This document shows positions 22,651 through 35,205 of a DNA stretch of 64,000 nucleotides, in pieces (within the stretch, counting starts at the first letter, position 1; the number at the start of each line of letters is the position of its first letter). Below the pieces are notes generated by a model. That model searched no databases. It saw only the letters and a list, made by a program, of their open reading frames with translations, and had not been told where the DNA came from. Both the position numbers and the translations under genes were made by a program. Source of the DNA: Mya arenaria (taxonomy: Eukaryota; Mollusca; Bivalvia; Myida; Myidae); the NCBI RefSeq assembly GCF_026914265.1, contig NC_069136.1:36625406-36689405 (forward strand), written 5' to 3'.

Positions 22651-23412
22651 CAGTCTAAATGTCATTGCACATCTGCGTAGTCAGCTATGGCCCTGTCATT
22701 TTTTTTTATAATCACTGGCAATTTTGGTGCATCTTAAGCTTTTATTAGAACACCAACATTATTGCCAGGTGGGGTATCATTATAATGATGCATCATAAAA
22801 TAACGAGTATGTCAACACCCTGCATCAAAAGGAGATGTTATTATCTAAAAGTGCATGTATACATCTTATTCTAAATGTGAATAGTAAATTTACCCAGCAG
22901 CACAGTTGCATCCAGCAGCATGAATCTTTCCCGATACTTTAGCCAGACAGGCCCATGGTTCATAATCCTTTTTTTGAACATCAGACCCTGGTAAGGACAG
23001 AATGACCTTTGCTCTTACGTAGCAGTGGGAACATTTATGTGATATCTGATTGTATTTCACACTATGGACATGTCCATCTTCGTAGAACACTTTGGCTTTT
23101 AATTGTTTTCTTGCATTCATGTTCTGATTGTCAAACGTGCGTGAACGGTTTAACACAAGGTAATTGTATAAATCCTGCGTCCTGAAGAAGGGAATTTTTA
23201 ACACATCGTCCTCCCAACAACCTTTTAAACTGCCTGGCTCTGGCAATTTTTCACCTAGCGGCGTGGTAAATAATTCCTCCTGTCGTTCAAGTTTGTTGTT
23301 ATTGTCCTGAATATTAATCTCTTTCAATGTCCGTTTTCCGATTTGTACAAGGCCTCGGGCACGTTTTATTAACTCCGGTCTATTTCCTGACACATGTGCT
23401 CCTCTATCTCGA

Positions 23413-25510
23413 AACTAGAGATTGCTTTTTTGAAAAAGCGCTTGTCTCCCCTATTGTGTGGTCGTAGCTGAGAAAAAATAAATGATGGACATGAAATTTG
23501 TAACTTTGGACTGGAGACAAACCAACAGTGAAGTTTGGTTTATTCGATTATATTAAATAGTGAAGAGAAGAAAGTGTTGTTGATTAATCATGGAAAATGT
23601 AAACGAAGTTTGCATTGTATGAAGTTCCTGGGCGCAAGCGTTATTCAATTATTGATCGGAAACCATTTTTCAGCTCACAGTCATCGTGACCATGACCTTT
23701 TACCTACTGATCACAACATCAATAGGGATCATCTACATAACCAACTTGCATACCAAGTATTAAGTTCTTGGGTGCAAGTGTTCTTTAGTTACTGAGCGGT
23801 AACCATTTTTTCAACTCAAGGTCATGGCAACCTTGACCTTTGACCTACTGATCTCAAAATCAATAGGGGTCATCTACTAGTCATGACCGACTAGCGTACC
23901 AAGAATGAAGTTCCTGGGTACAAGCGTTCTTAAGTTATTGAGCAGAAACCATTTTTAAGCTTAAGGTCACCGCCAACGTATCATTTTTTACCTGAAGGTA
24001 ACCTTGACCTTTGACCTTTTGATCTGAAAATCAATAGGGGTCATCTTCTAGTCATGAACAACTAGCTTACCAAGTATGAAGTTCCTGAAACCAAAGGATC
24101 TTTAGTTATTGAGCGGAAACTTTTTCTTCACTTCAAGGTCATGGCAACCTTGACCTTTGACCTAGTGATCTCAAAATCAATATGGGTCATCTTCTAGTCA
24201 TGACCAACTAGCATACCAAGTATGAAATTCCTGGTTGCAAGCATTCTCTAGTTATTGAGCGGAAACAGTTTCTTCACCTCAAGGTCACGGTGACCTTGAC
24301 CATTGACCTACTGATCTCAAAATCAATAGGAGTCATCTACTAGTCATGAACAACTACGAAGTTCCTGGGTACAAGCTTTCTTTAGTTATTGAGCAGAAAC
24401 CATTTTTAAGCTTAAGGTCACTGCCAACATAACATTTTTTACCTGAAGGTAACCTTGACCTTTGACCTTTTGATCTCAAAATCAATAGGAGTCATCTAAT
24501 AGTCATGAACAACTAGCATACCAAGTATGAAGTTCCTGGACCCAAAGGATCTTTAGTTATTGAGTGGAAACCGTTTCTTCACCTCAAGGTCACGTTGACC
24601 CTGATCTTTGACCTAGTGACCCCAAATTCAATAGGGGTCATCTACTAGTCATGACCAACTAGCATACCAAGTATGAAGTTCCTGGGTCTAAGAGTTCTAT
24701 AGTTATTGGGCGGAAACGAAGTGTGACGTACTGACTGACTGACTGACAGACTGATGGACTGACTGACGGACAGGGCAAAAACAATATGTCTCCCCATGAA
24801 TGGGGGAGACATAAAGATATTACACGCAAATGATTTTTACATGGAAGGTCACCACGACCTTGACTATTGACCTTGTTACCCCCAAAACAATTGGGATCAT
24901 CTAGACATCATGACCAACCTCACTTCAAAGTTTGGTGAACCTAGATCAAAGCATTCTCCTGATATTGCACGGAAATATTTTTTTACATTAGAGGTCACAG
25001 CGACGTTGACCTTTGACCTTGTGACCCCCCAAAATATAGGAATTTTCTAAACCTCATGATCAACCTCCCTACCAAGTTTGGTGAACCTAGGTCAAACCAT
25101 TCTCAAGATATTGAGCGGAAATGTTTTTTACATTGGGGGTCGCCGCGACCTTGACCTTTGACCTAGTGACCCCAAAAACAATAGGGATCTTCTACACCTC
25201 ATGACCAACCTCCCTACCAAGTTTGGTGAACCTAGGTCAAACCGTTCTCAAGATTTTGAGCAGAAATGTTTTTTATATTGGGGGTCGCCGCGACCTTGAC
25301 CTTTGACCTAGTGACCCCAAAAAACAATAGGGATCCTCTACACCTCACGACCAACCTCCCTACCAAGTTTGGTGATCCTAGGTCATGCGGTTTTCCAGTT
25401 ATCGATCGGAAACGAAGTGTGACGTACGGACGGACTGACGGACTGACGGACTACCGGACTGACGGACAGGGCAAAAACAATATGTCTCCCCCAGAGAGGG
25501 GGAGACATAA
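23413..25510. repeat. DR1-rich repeat array, copy 1
   Basis: The block starts AACTAGAGATTGC and ends GGGGGAGACATAA. It consists of diverged tandem units of about 145-170 bp built around AAGGTCA...TGACCTTTGACCT. Seven perfect TGACCTTTGACCT sites (complement AGGTCAAAGGTCA, a DR1 nuclear-receptor motif) lie at 23,834, 24,005, 24,151, 24,456, 25,007, 25,152 and 25,297. The block has two halves, each ending GAAACGAAGTGTGACGTAC, a GACTGACGGAC run, GGGCAAAAACAATATGTCTC and a C/G hairpin. It interrupts the SAP codons of the YqaJ gene. Copy 2 is at 36,728-38,824. Confidence 0.85.
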
Positions 25511-25674
25511 ATATATCTTAAGTTCATGCACTGATAAATTGTCAAATTGACACGGATCACCGACCTCTTTATTCGACGCCATTATCCTGTCAATTGTTAC
25601 TCACCGGAAGTTGAGGTCAACTACGAACGATAATTTGCTAAGGGAGGTAACAACGGTTATTGAACAGGACTATA

Positions 25675-26600
25675 ACGAGTACACAAATATTTGTAGTCTT
25701 TTTAACTGATGTTGTCACACTTTTTTAACTGATTGTTGTCACAATTTTGGTTTGTTCTGTTTTGTACAACTGTAAAGATGTTTAGCTCAATCGTAAAAAA
25801 AATACCCATAAAGAGGCTTTTTTCACAATAAAAAGAAGGTTTATAGTTCAGAGTTTACTTTAAAAACTTACATCATAGATATTGATATCATGCAATCATT
25901 TTTTCATGATCAAACATGTTTCTTGCTTGGGAACATTTCAATAATATTATATTATTTGTTCATTCAACTGAGGAAAAATGTTTCTTGAAATGCATTTTTT
26001 TTTTCCTGCAAATCATGCTTACTTAATGTTATTGATCTTATGTTTCAACTACTACCTTCAGTTTTCAATTTAAAAAAAGGTTTCAGTTCATAGTTGTTAA
26101 ATTTTAGTCATCTAATCTGGTAAAAACATTCGGTAACTGATATATGAAGTGCAATTTGAAAATGGCAAATAGGACAGTTTCGCAGTAATTTTAATTTCAA
26201 AAAGTATTTATTTGCTGCTTTTTTTCCAAAAAGTGACAAATTTTCACAACTATTTTGTGTATAAAGTTATGAACCATCATTTAAATAGTAAAATTGCAAT
26301 ATAAACCATACTTTTAAAAATAAAATGTCATATAGAATAGTTTTGCAGTGAAACAAGAGTTTAGTTTTTAGGCAACTTTGACCGCGAAACTGTTCTAAGT
26401 AACATATTGTAATAAATACATATTTTAAAAAGGCATTGGTTAAAGTCTGAGTCATACCTATATTTCTGACATCATTTTGAACTAAGTTTCTGAATAAAGT
26501 AACAAGAAAAGCCTTAATAAGAAAAATAAACAGTTTTTAGCTTCTCCTGAACAATTTACAAAAATGCAGATGGAACAGTTTCGCGCTCAGCCCTCGAGAT
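25675..26600. other. AT-rich spacer without a recognisable gene
   Basis: There are T-rich and A-rich runs only. A phrase like CAGTTTCGC recurs a few times (26,175, 26,340 and 26,576). No coding or repeat structure is clear. Confidence 0.4.
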
Positions 26601-29600
26601 GCTCTTGATGAGCATTTCATGCAACACGCAGGCCAAAGTGGTGGAGGCAGAAAAAGGACTCGTGATGACGGAGCAGATACCAATGTCAGTCATAAGAAAC
26701 AAAAATTAACAGCAAAAGACGATGCGAAAGCATACTATCGGATGGATAATATCAGTGAAAAAAGAATAGAAAAGTTCAACTCGACAGCATCGTATTACAA
26801 AATTTCAGTAAACGATATCGAGATCAGGGAGCTTCCCAATATTATCAAAACTTTGAAACAAATTTTCCAGTCAATCATTGACACTATTGCAGGCGAAATA
26901 CCATCTTCCGACAAAGTGAGAATTACAATGGATAGCCCGCAGTTGGACTTTCCAATCATTACTCGATTTATGAGAAGGTCTGAACTTACAGTCGACAGAC
27001 TTTTGTCAGAAATAGAGAGAGTGCTTCAGTCGTATGAACAATTTGTGCTTGATGAAACGTTTGGATTGGAGTTCGTTCATGTACATTTACCTTCTGGAAG
27101 TGGAAGTCGTGGCAAACCTTATGTGGACATTTCAAAGATGTTGAACAATAAGGGAAGTGTCATTCAGATAAGAAATACCGATGAACTTTGTTGTGCATGC
27201 GCACTAGTTACAGCAATAGCACGTATTGAAAAACACCCGCAGTGGGATTACATACGTAAAGGGCGTCATGCGCAAAAACAGTTGGCACTTAACTTACACG
27301 AGAAGGCTGGGGTACCTTTAAAACGATGTGGTATTGAAGAAATAAAGCAGTTTCAAGCAGTGCTTCCTAATTATAAGATCGTTGTTTTATCGAAGAACCA
27401 CTTCAATGCTATTATCTATGAAGGACCGGAAGATGGAAACCTATTTACTTATACTCACACAATGAAGACTTTGATGTAATCACGACAGTCGCCGGTTTTC
27501 TGAATAGAAGTTACTTTTGCATCCAATGTAAAAAGGGATACAGTAACAAAGAGCAACATGCCTGCAACAATCCGTGCGTTTACTGTCATCGTTTACACGA
27601 GGACGATACTACTCACTGGGAATATTGTAGTGACTGCAATAGATATTTTATCAACACAGCATGTTTTGCAATGCACAAGCAGAATCATGATTCTGGAACA
27701 TCCACTTGTTGTCTGTATTATAAATGTAGAGAATGCGGACAAGCAATTAATATGCGGAAGCATAAGAAACCTCACATGTGTAATGGAACATACTGTAAAA
27801 CCTGCAAAGAATTTGTGGAAGAAGATCACAAGTGTTTCATGCAGCCAGTGGACAAAAAGGATCTTTGACCACAACTACTAAAGCAAAAACCAAGGACACC
27901 AAATATATATTTTTTGACTTTGAATGCACACAAGATCAACAACTCTAATGCGAGAAAGGCTATCTTTCAGGCGTGAACGGGAAGTGTGGTAATTGCAATA
28001 AAGCAAATTGTGGCTCCTTTGAACATCAGCCGAACTTATGCGTCGTGCAAAGGGTATGCACTCAGTGTCTTGATAGTAACTAATGTATCGATTCAGAGTG
28101 TGATCATTGTGGAAAAAATGAACTAGTTTTCAAAGGAGAGCAAACCACACAGCAGTTTTGTCAATGGTTATTCTCTGAGGAGAATGTTGGTGCTACCGTC
28201 ATTTGTCATAACTTTAAGGGCTACGACAGCTATCCAATTTTACAATACTTACATGACAATGCCATCCTACCTGAGGTCATTACCAATGGAACGAAATTTA
28301 TGTCCATCAAAGTTCCTGTGTGCAAGATCTGCTTCATAGACTCTATTAATTTCATCCCGATGGCTTTAGCGTACATGCCTAAAGCATTTGGAACATCAGA
28401 ATTAGCAAAGGGGTATTTTCCACATCTGTTTAATCGAGAGGAAAATCAAACAAAACCCTGACCGAGTTACCGGACCTTAAGTACTACACCCCAGATGGTA
28501 TGAAAATAGACAACGATTGGAGTTCCTTGCATGGTATGACATACACAAAAACGACGCGTTTGATTTTCAATATGAACTGTTAAAATACTGCCGATCAGAT
28601 GTGGACATTCTGAGGAAATGCTGTCTGAAGTTTCGTGAATTGTTTCAGGAAATAACGAAAAAAGATGAAGTTCTTGGCATAGATCCGTTTGAAAAATATT
28701 TGACCATTGCATCGGCATGTAATTTGGTGTTCAGGCGAAATTTTCTTGAGCACGAAAGTATTGGCATTATTCCAACGCACGGGTACAGACCTGAAGAGAA
28801 ACAGTCTGTTTTAGCATACAAATGGTTGGCTTACATTGCACACCAAAAAGATGTGTACATACAACATGGACGAAATGTCGTTGAAAAACAAATAGGTCCT
28901 TACAAAGTTGATGGATACTACGAAACTGAAGAAGGAGAGAAAGTTGTTTTAGAAATGAATGGTTGCTTTTGGCACGGTTGCAACCGTTGCTTTAAAAGTA
29001 ACACCATCAATTCCGTGAATGATATGACAATGGGCGATCTGTTTACCAGAACAATGGATAAACAACAGTATATAGAGTCCCTGGGATATACGTACATGTC
29101 GAAGTGGGAATGCAATTTTAAAAAGGAAATACAAGATGTTCCAGAGTTGCAAGAATTTATCAAATCTGTAAATATAGTGACCCCTTTGGAGCCGCGAGAT
29201 GCGTTTTACGCAGGGAGAACAGAAGGATTTAAATTATACGAAGAAGCGTCAAAGGACCAAGAAATAAACTATTATGACGTTACATCGTTATATCCATATG
29301 TTAACAAAACTGGGAAAATACCTCTAGGGCATCCCGAAATTGTCACAGAAAATTTCAAAGACATTACTAAATACGAGGGTCTCATCAAGTGTAAAATTGT
29401 ACCTCCACGAAGACTCTACCTGCCTGTTTTACCCATGAAGTCGAATGGAAAACTGCTCTTCAGCCTATGCAGACCAATACCAGCAGTCGCCATGTCAGCA
29501 CACTGATGATGAAAGAGCTTTCCTGGGTACTTGGGTTACAGATGAGGTGAAAATGGCCCTGTCTCAGGGCTACAAAATACTGAATATCTATGAAGTTTGG

Positions 29601-30607
29601 CATTTTGATAAGATATCACAGTATGACCAAAACTCCAAATGCGGCGGTATATTCACTGAATATGTGAATACCTTCCTAAAAGTCAAACAGGAGGCCAGTG
29701 GGTGGCCTGAATGTTGCAAAACAGAAGATGACAAGCAGTCATATATTCAAAGATTTTATGACAAAGAAGGTATACTCTTAGACTATGATAGGATATGCAA
29801 AAATCCAGGCCTTCAATCCTTGGCAAAGCTGATGCTTAACTCCTTCTGGGGCAAGTTTGGCCAACGTACAAACCTAGCACAGACGTCTTATGTAACAGAT
29901 ACAAAGGAATTCTTTGACTTTATGACCAGCGATCAACAAGAAATAAAGAACATCCGTTTTGTAAATGAAGAAACTGTGCAGTTAGACTGGGCATACAATG
30001 AAGATTTTATTGAGGCTTCTTCTCGGACAAACGTTGTCATAGCTGCATATACAACAGCACAGGCGCGCCTGAAACTTTATAGTTACTTACAAGGCCTAAA
30101 CGAACGCACACAGATTCAATTATATTTTCATCTAGACCAGGGCAGTGGAAACCACCACTCGGAGATTATCTCGAAGATATGACAGACGAGGTTTCGGGAA
30201 ACAAAATTTCGAACTTTGTGACTGGTGGGCCAAAAAACCATGCATACAAAACAGAACGGTGTGATAAAAATGGTTATACATCAGTCTGCAAAGTGAAAGG
30301 AATCACGCTTAACTTTAAAAACTCCCTCAAGATAAATTACGCTATGGTGGTAGACATGATTAGGGGGTCATCCATTGGTAATTCTGTTCAAGTTGCAGAT
30401 ATGAAAATATGCAGGGACATTACTAACACCAAACTTGTCACGAGACAAGAAACCAAGGACTATAGGATACTATTTGACAAAAGGGTAATCGATAAGGATG
30501 ACCTCACCTATCCGTATGGATACTCATGTACCCTTTTCTGTATAAAACGAGGGTTTAACATTATATTTTGTATATATATATTTAACTGGTTTATAAAATG
30601 GAGTTGA
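26600..30607 (+). pseudogene. Polinton/Maverick-type protein-primed family B DNA polymerase, fossil
   Basis: The recognisable parts, in order along the plus strand, are: a lysine-rich N-terminal region; a Cys/His-rich zinc-binding stretch (near 27,520-27,860); the exonuclease start FFDFECTQD (near 27,910); the YqaJ/restriction-like motif EMNGCFWHGCNRC (near 28,955); the polymerase A motif YYDVTSLYP (near 29,270); and the B motif NSFWGKFGQ (near 29,840). This order matches the DNA_pol_B_2 polymerases of Polintons and their relatives. The gene is broken, with several breaks. No integrase, packaging ATPase, protease, capsid gene or terminal repeat was found, so this is a lone gene remnant. The number of breaks suggests it is moderately old. 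Confidence 0.8.
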
Positions 30608-30639
30608 AATGCTACACATTGTGTTATATGTACATGTAT

Positions 30640-32190
30640 TTAAAAAGACTTGTAAAATAAAACGATTCAATTTTGTATTGATGTGTTTATTCATTATAAC
30701 TGTGACTAGTATTTATCAATGTTCCGAAATGAATTATTTGGGGCTCATATTACGGCATCAATTGGGATCCGACATATCACACGTTGTAAACACGGGTATA
30801 TACAGGTGTAAAGATACAATATAGTTCTGCTATTGAAAGGTTGCGGACCTAAAACCCCAAACTAGTTAATACGATACTGTTCATTATATAATAAGGCTAC
30901 ATTGTAAGTGCGTTGACGTTAACATGAATCACAAACTTGTTCATATTAGACTGTACATTATTGAAGAAACAGTACTGAAAACAAACAACGGGTTACATAC
31001 ATATCAATTGCCTTTATGTACATAAAACAATTCATATGAATTATAAACAATGGCCCCACATCCATAACCCTAACATTTACCCTAACCCTAACCATATCAA
31101 CCGTCATAAGCTATGATAACACGTCGCGCTTGACTGCGCCTAAAAATTGACTTCGAACAGGATTGCATCACTTATATAGAATAAGAACGGGTCAATGGGT
31201 GCATTTTGTCCTGGATAGGCATTACTGACTACTGCACCCTACTTCTTGAAAAGATATTGAGGAGAACAAGTTGCAAGTCTTGTCTGAACATTTTAAGATC
31301 CGCACCTAAGGTTCACTAGAGGACCACTAACTCAAAGACTGCTACACCCAAACCTTAATGTTAGTTTCCTCCTCTTATATCAATTTCATTAAGGACATGC
31401 TGAACACAAATGTTATCAATTTTTTCGTTACTTATGTGTATGATTCTATATATGTAGCAAATGTAGCAATAAATATGTTGATAGGTTTGTTCACTAAAAA
31501 AGGTTTATAGTAATCCTGTTAGTATTATCACCCTCTTTGCCATAATGACGCTATTTTCCTTTTTCACAGGGCCCTACAACCATTCCCTTGAAAGTGAAAA
31601 AACGCTGAAAATGTAGTTAACACAAACGCTTCTCATTGTTTTCATATAAAAAAAGGCATAACTATTAAAGGAAAACTATGGTCCTTGCTGTAACAAAACT
31701 TGTGTATTGTATCTAGCAACTTGTATACCAAGTTTCATTTGAATATATTTGACAATTTTTTCGGTGATGGCCTAGTTTAAATGTTTGCCCAATGATCACA
31801 GAGCCGACATAGACACCAAAGCTATCCAACTTCTTCTATCCTTCACAAGAAAAAAATGAGCTAATAGAACATTAGGGACAAGCCTGGTAGCAAACCTAAT
31901 TTCAAAAATAACATGAAGTTTGTATAAAAGCACACATCAAATACAAAGGTACAAATTGAGCAAAAAATAAAGAAATTACAAAATGGTAAAGTGATGGTGG
32001 TAGGTCAGCCATTGCAATCAGACTTTTGGATGAACAAGCATAAATATTTATACTAGTGCATGGCATCCAATTTTGTCAACAAGCCTTAATAAGTAAAAGA
32101 GAATTCAAGCAAGCCCAGAAAGCATTTTCCAGTTCGGGGCTTGCGGGCTTGTGCCAATTTTGACCACTGGTAAGTTGAATTTTCATACTC
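30640..32190. other. Gene-free stretch
   Basis: No exon or domain is seen. It holds a short TTAGGG-like run (31,071-31,092, read as CCCTAA) and a hAT-type element end (31,530-31,607). Confidence 0.5.
31530..31607 (+). mobile_element. hAT-type element right-end fragment
   Basis: CAGGGCCCTACAACCATTCC followed by GAAAGTGAAAAAACGCTG closely matches the right end of the 17,618-18,384 element (GGGCCCTGGCCCCATTCCCC, then AAGTGAAAAAAACACTG). No left partner was found. Confidence 0.55.
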
Positions 32191-32198
32191 TCACGTTA

Positions 32199-32267
32199 GG
32201 CCAAAAAAAAAAATATGTCTGGTTCAGGAAACGTTGTCCCAAAAAATTAGGAGGGTAGGCATTTTTT

Positions 32268-32298
<31 letters not shown>

Positions 32299-33414
32299 GA
32301 CGTATGTTGTCTATGTGTAGACGATGCACAGAGCAGTCAGATCACTTTGTAACTCCCAGCATGTGGTATTGTGATGTGTGCTTGTTTCAATGCAGTCATT
32401 TAACCACATAATAACAGAGCATTTCAACCCTGTATTATCTGTAAGGACCACAATGGAAATAAGGTTTTATTTTAACTCTTTTTTGTGTTATCCTTGACAT
32501 AAATGTTAGATATGTTTATACATGTTTAAATTTGTATTTGTCATGTTATATGCAATTTTTATGTCGAATAAATCTATCTAATCTATCTAACCATGTATCA
32601 TCTTTGTTTATTCACATTATTTTCCTTTTCTATGCTTGCTGTTTATGTACCCTATGCCTTTTAGTCACTCTCTGTACAATGCTAACCTGCACAAAGAGTT
32701 CACAAAAGAGATTCATGTACAACCTAGTATTTTATAAAAATTCCATTTTTTAAAGATTTCTGTCGACAATTTTGTTTAAAATATCTTGTAAAGATAAGTC
32801 ACTTTAATACATCTCTTTTGTGAATTCTGTCATTGTAACAAATGCACATTGTGAGTGGTGTTGCACAAAATCATATAAGGCATTAGCTAGGCAACCTTAG
32901 TGCACTGAGGACCTAGGGGTCCAGGTTAGAAGAGCAACAAAAGTATTATCCAATACTTTGTGAGTTTAATATTATTAATTGACTGTTGATATATTTCCCA
33001 AACACAATTATTAAAGTACAAAATGCGTACATTCAATGACGTGGCAATTTTTTCACTGATATATATTTAATGACATTCACTGAAAATCTTCTGATACTTT
33101 TACTTAAAGGGGTTGGTACTTTTTACTTTATATAAGTTTTCAAACATATGACAGTGTACAATTCAACAAATTTATGGCCATCAAAGTGGCTGGTGAACAC
33201 GCCATGGGCGCCGCCATTGTTGTGCGCTCTATTAACCCAAAGATCGATATAAACGCGCTCTATTAACCCAAAGAGCAATAACTACAGAAAAGAAAATTTT
33301 CAATACGCAGTATAGCGGTTTTCGGCCGCGATTTCGAAAAAAAAGTTTAGGGTCGGCGGGTAAAAAATAGGGTCGGTCGGGTTTCCTGAACCAGACATAT
33401 TTTTTTTTTTGGCC
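32199..33414. mobile_element. PIF/Harbinger-like non-autonomous element with TTA duplication
   Basis: The ends are inverted repeats of about 35 bp: GGCC, an A11 tract, then TATGTCTGGTTCAGGAAAC, nearly perfect on both sides. TTA flanks both ends (32,196-32,198 and 33,415-33,417). A 3-bp TWA duplication with a GG-starting inverted repeat fits PIF/Harbinger. The interior contains a T-run of about 30 bp and no transposase. Confidence 0.75.
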
Positions 33415-33463
33415 TTAGCACAAAGAAATGGTTGAAAGTAAAAAGTTTTTACCCGCTCTTGTA

Positions 33464-33622
33464 CAGTCGAAACTCGTTGGCTCGATTTCCTCGTTGGATG
33501 GAACTTTGTGTAATGGACCAATTGTTTTTACTCTATGTAAGCATTCCTGCTTGACTCGATATTTGCGAGGCTCAAAGTATTTTGGCTGGTCCCTGGGATA
33601 TCGAGCCAACAGGTTTCGACTG
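33464..33622. mobile_element. 159-bp mariner-like MITE
   Basis: Inverted ends CAGTCGAAAC(T)CGTTGGCTCGA and TCGAGCCAACAGGTTTCGACTG (long form split by one base) are flanked by TA on both sides (33,462-33,463 and 33,623-33,624). The TA duplication and length fit a Tc1/mariner-derived MITE. Confidence 0.8.
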
Positions 33623-35205
33623 TATTTAATAAAATCACTTAAAACCTTTTATCATAATGAACAAACATAAGAGGTAGAAAACAAGTCGGTTATAATACTG
33701 AGGTAGCTTGAATAATTTGACAAATAGTATTATTTTTATGTTTAAGTAAACAATACCACATGGCCCTGTTATCCAATGGATAAATTGAAATTCTTAGATT
33801 AACAACCTCGACAAGTTGCAATGGACATGCTGTTATTAATATTCATTACTTTTAAACCAATGGGGAGATTTGCATGTCACATGTGGACAAACAAATGCAT
33901 GTGGACTTGGAACCAGTAAGTGATTATCGAGGGCAGTTTAAATCTGATTTAGCACCATGTCAATTTCCTCAAAACCTAGCTTGCATTGAAATCTAAAATC
34001 AACATGACATAATAGATACAAGGTAATATTCTAATAGAGGGTCTTCATGTGTAATATCAGGGATGACAATAGACTAAAAATCCCAATTCTAAAAATGCTG
34101 AATTTAGTTTGAATAAGCTGGATTCTTGCCCAAAGCAAATAAGATCTCTTTGGAATTCATTTTCGACCCATCAATGTCCATTACAAGTTGCTTCTTTTTT
34201 TTGTAAATGTACATGTCTAGCAAAAGAGCAAATATATGACCGTCAAGAATTGTAGCTTTGAATCCTGATTTCGAGATTAATCCTCATTTTTATCATCCAT
34301 GATAGCCAGTGATTTGTTTTGGAATTAATTTTTACCGCCTGTGCCTTGAAAATTGGGAAAAAAAAGTTGACTTTGGGAAATATACAAAATCAGGCCAAAA
34401 TAGCTAATATAATGGTTTATATATACATGTTCTAACTTTTTATGCATACATTATGCTGTGAAAAAGTAAGTATTGTCAAGATTTTGTTTATATTTCAAGA
34501 AATTCATTAGGGTTTTTATTCATTAATGTAATCTACATTAATCAAATTGGGGAAAAATATAAAATTTGGGGGAAAATGGACATTTTTCACAAGGGGAAAC
34601 AGCCTTTAGAAGGCAGTAAATTGCACCAAAAAAAATCACTGATAGCCTACAACTTAACCCACTTACTACATAGTTCCCTGAGAATTTCGGCTCACATCCT
34701 CCCTTCAAACGTGAAATGTGCATCTTCTAAACAACCTGTTATAGTTCAAGTTTTTATCAGGTTTCATCACCTTGCATAAGATCTATGTTGTATTGAAATA
34801 TGAAATTGTATCCTTTCTTCATGAGATATGAATACCCTTCTTCCATCAGTAAACTTGTCGTCATGTCCTGCTCCTTCTGGTGCAGATACTCCACTACAAT
34901 GTACATCGGCCTGTATCCAAGTTGTATCCACTGGTGTAGAATCTAAAACATACGTAAAAAGACACTTGGTTTTAAGCCTAAATTTATACACATATTAAAA
35001 ATCAATACATATAACGTGTTATGTGTAATGTCTTGTGTGACAGTGCTATACAATGGTGCAGGTTAAAGAACCAGGGTAGCTCTAACCAGCGTAACATTCT
35101 TTTGTGCACTATGCTCCACAGCCTCAAATGACTAACAATCTTACCAGAGCACTTGCGGAATGGGCCTTGTCTGAATGTGAGTATAAATAAGCTATCACAC
35201 CCACC

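Larger units (their letters stand above)
17298..25582 (-). pseudogene. SAP-SWIM-YqaJ nuclease gene of the ISL2EU element, split by three insertions
   Basis: The minus-strand ATG is at 25,582 (opens MASNKEVGDPCQFDNLSVHE). A SAP motif begins LSVHELKIYL there and resumes at 23,410 as RDRGAHVSGNRPELI, on the other side of the DR1 array. A SWIM finger follows: CNC at the end of exon 1 (donor at 22,893, phase 2) and SCNH in exon 2 (acceptor at 22,231). The YqaJ core has GRLTSSSFG, then EPAAKRVYQ, GSSPDG near 21,440, EIKCPYKF near 17,605 and HSYYFQVQGQM near 17,500; the stop is at 17,298. The metal-binding Asp and the Glu-x-Lys are split by 3.8 kb of inserted DNA. One frameshift lies near 21,560, between TRWG and EPAAK. 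The family role is DNA end resection, and its part in transposition is unproven. Confidence 0.85.
14021..25674 (+). mobile_element. ISL2EU-type DNA transposon (THAP-DDE transposase plus YqaJ nuclease) with three nested insertions
   Basis: The terminal inverted repeats are 35 bp, at 14,021-14,055 (TATAGTCCTGTTCAATAACT...) and 25,640-25,674, with two mismatches by eye. A subterminal pair, CTTAACTTCCGGTG and CTCAACTTCCGGTG, adds support. Inside are a plus-strand THAP/DDE transposase and a convergent minus-strand YqaJ gene. This gene pair is known from the ISL2EU superfamily. The outermost TA is part of a palindrome, so a 2-bp TA or AT duplication fits but is not proven. Subtracting the nested elements (17,618-18,384, 18,399-21,390 and 23,413-25,510) leaves about 5.8 kb. 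Both genes are broken, so this copy is not autonomous. Confidence 0.85.

Noticed and set aside
23535-23795. 86-codon ORF found twice (also at 36,850)
   Set aside because: Both copies lie inside the DR1 arrays; the duplication explains the conservation.
24790-24812. GTCTCCCC/GGGGAGAC hairpin as a transcription terminator
   Set aside because: The context is eukaryotic repeat DNA, and the hairpin recurs as the fixed end of the array units.
31071-31092. CCCTAA repeats resembling telomere sequence
   Set aside because: Only about three units are present, so this is too short to call a telomere remnant or fusion point.
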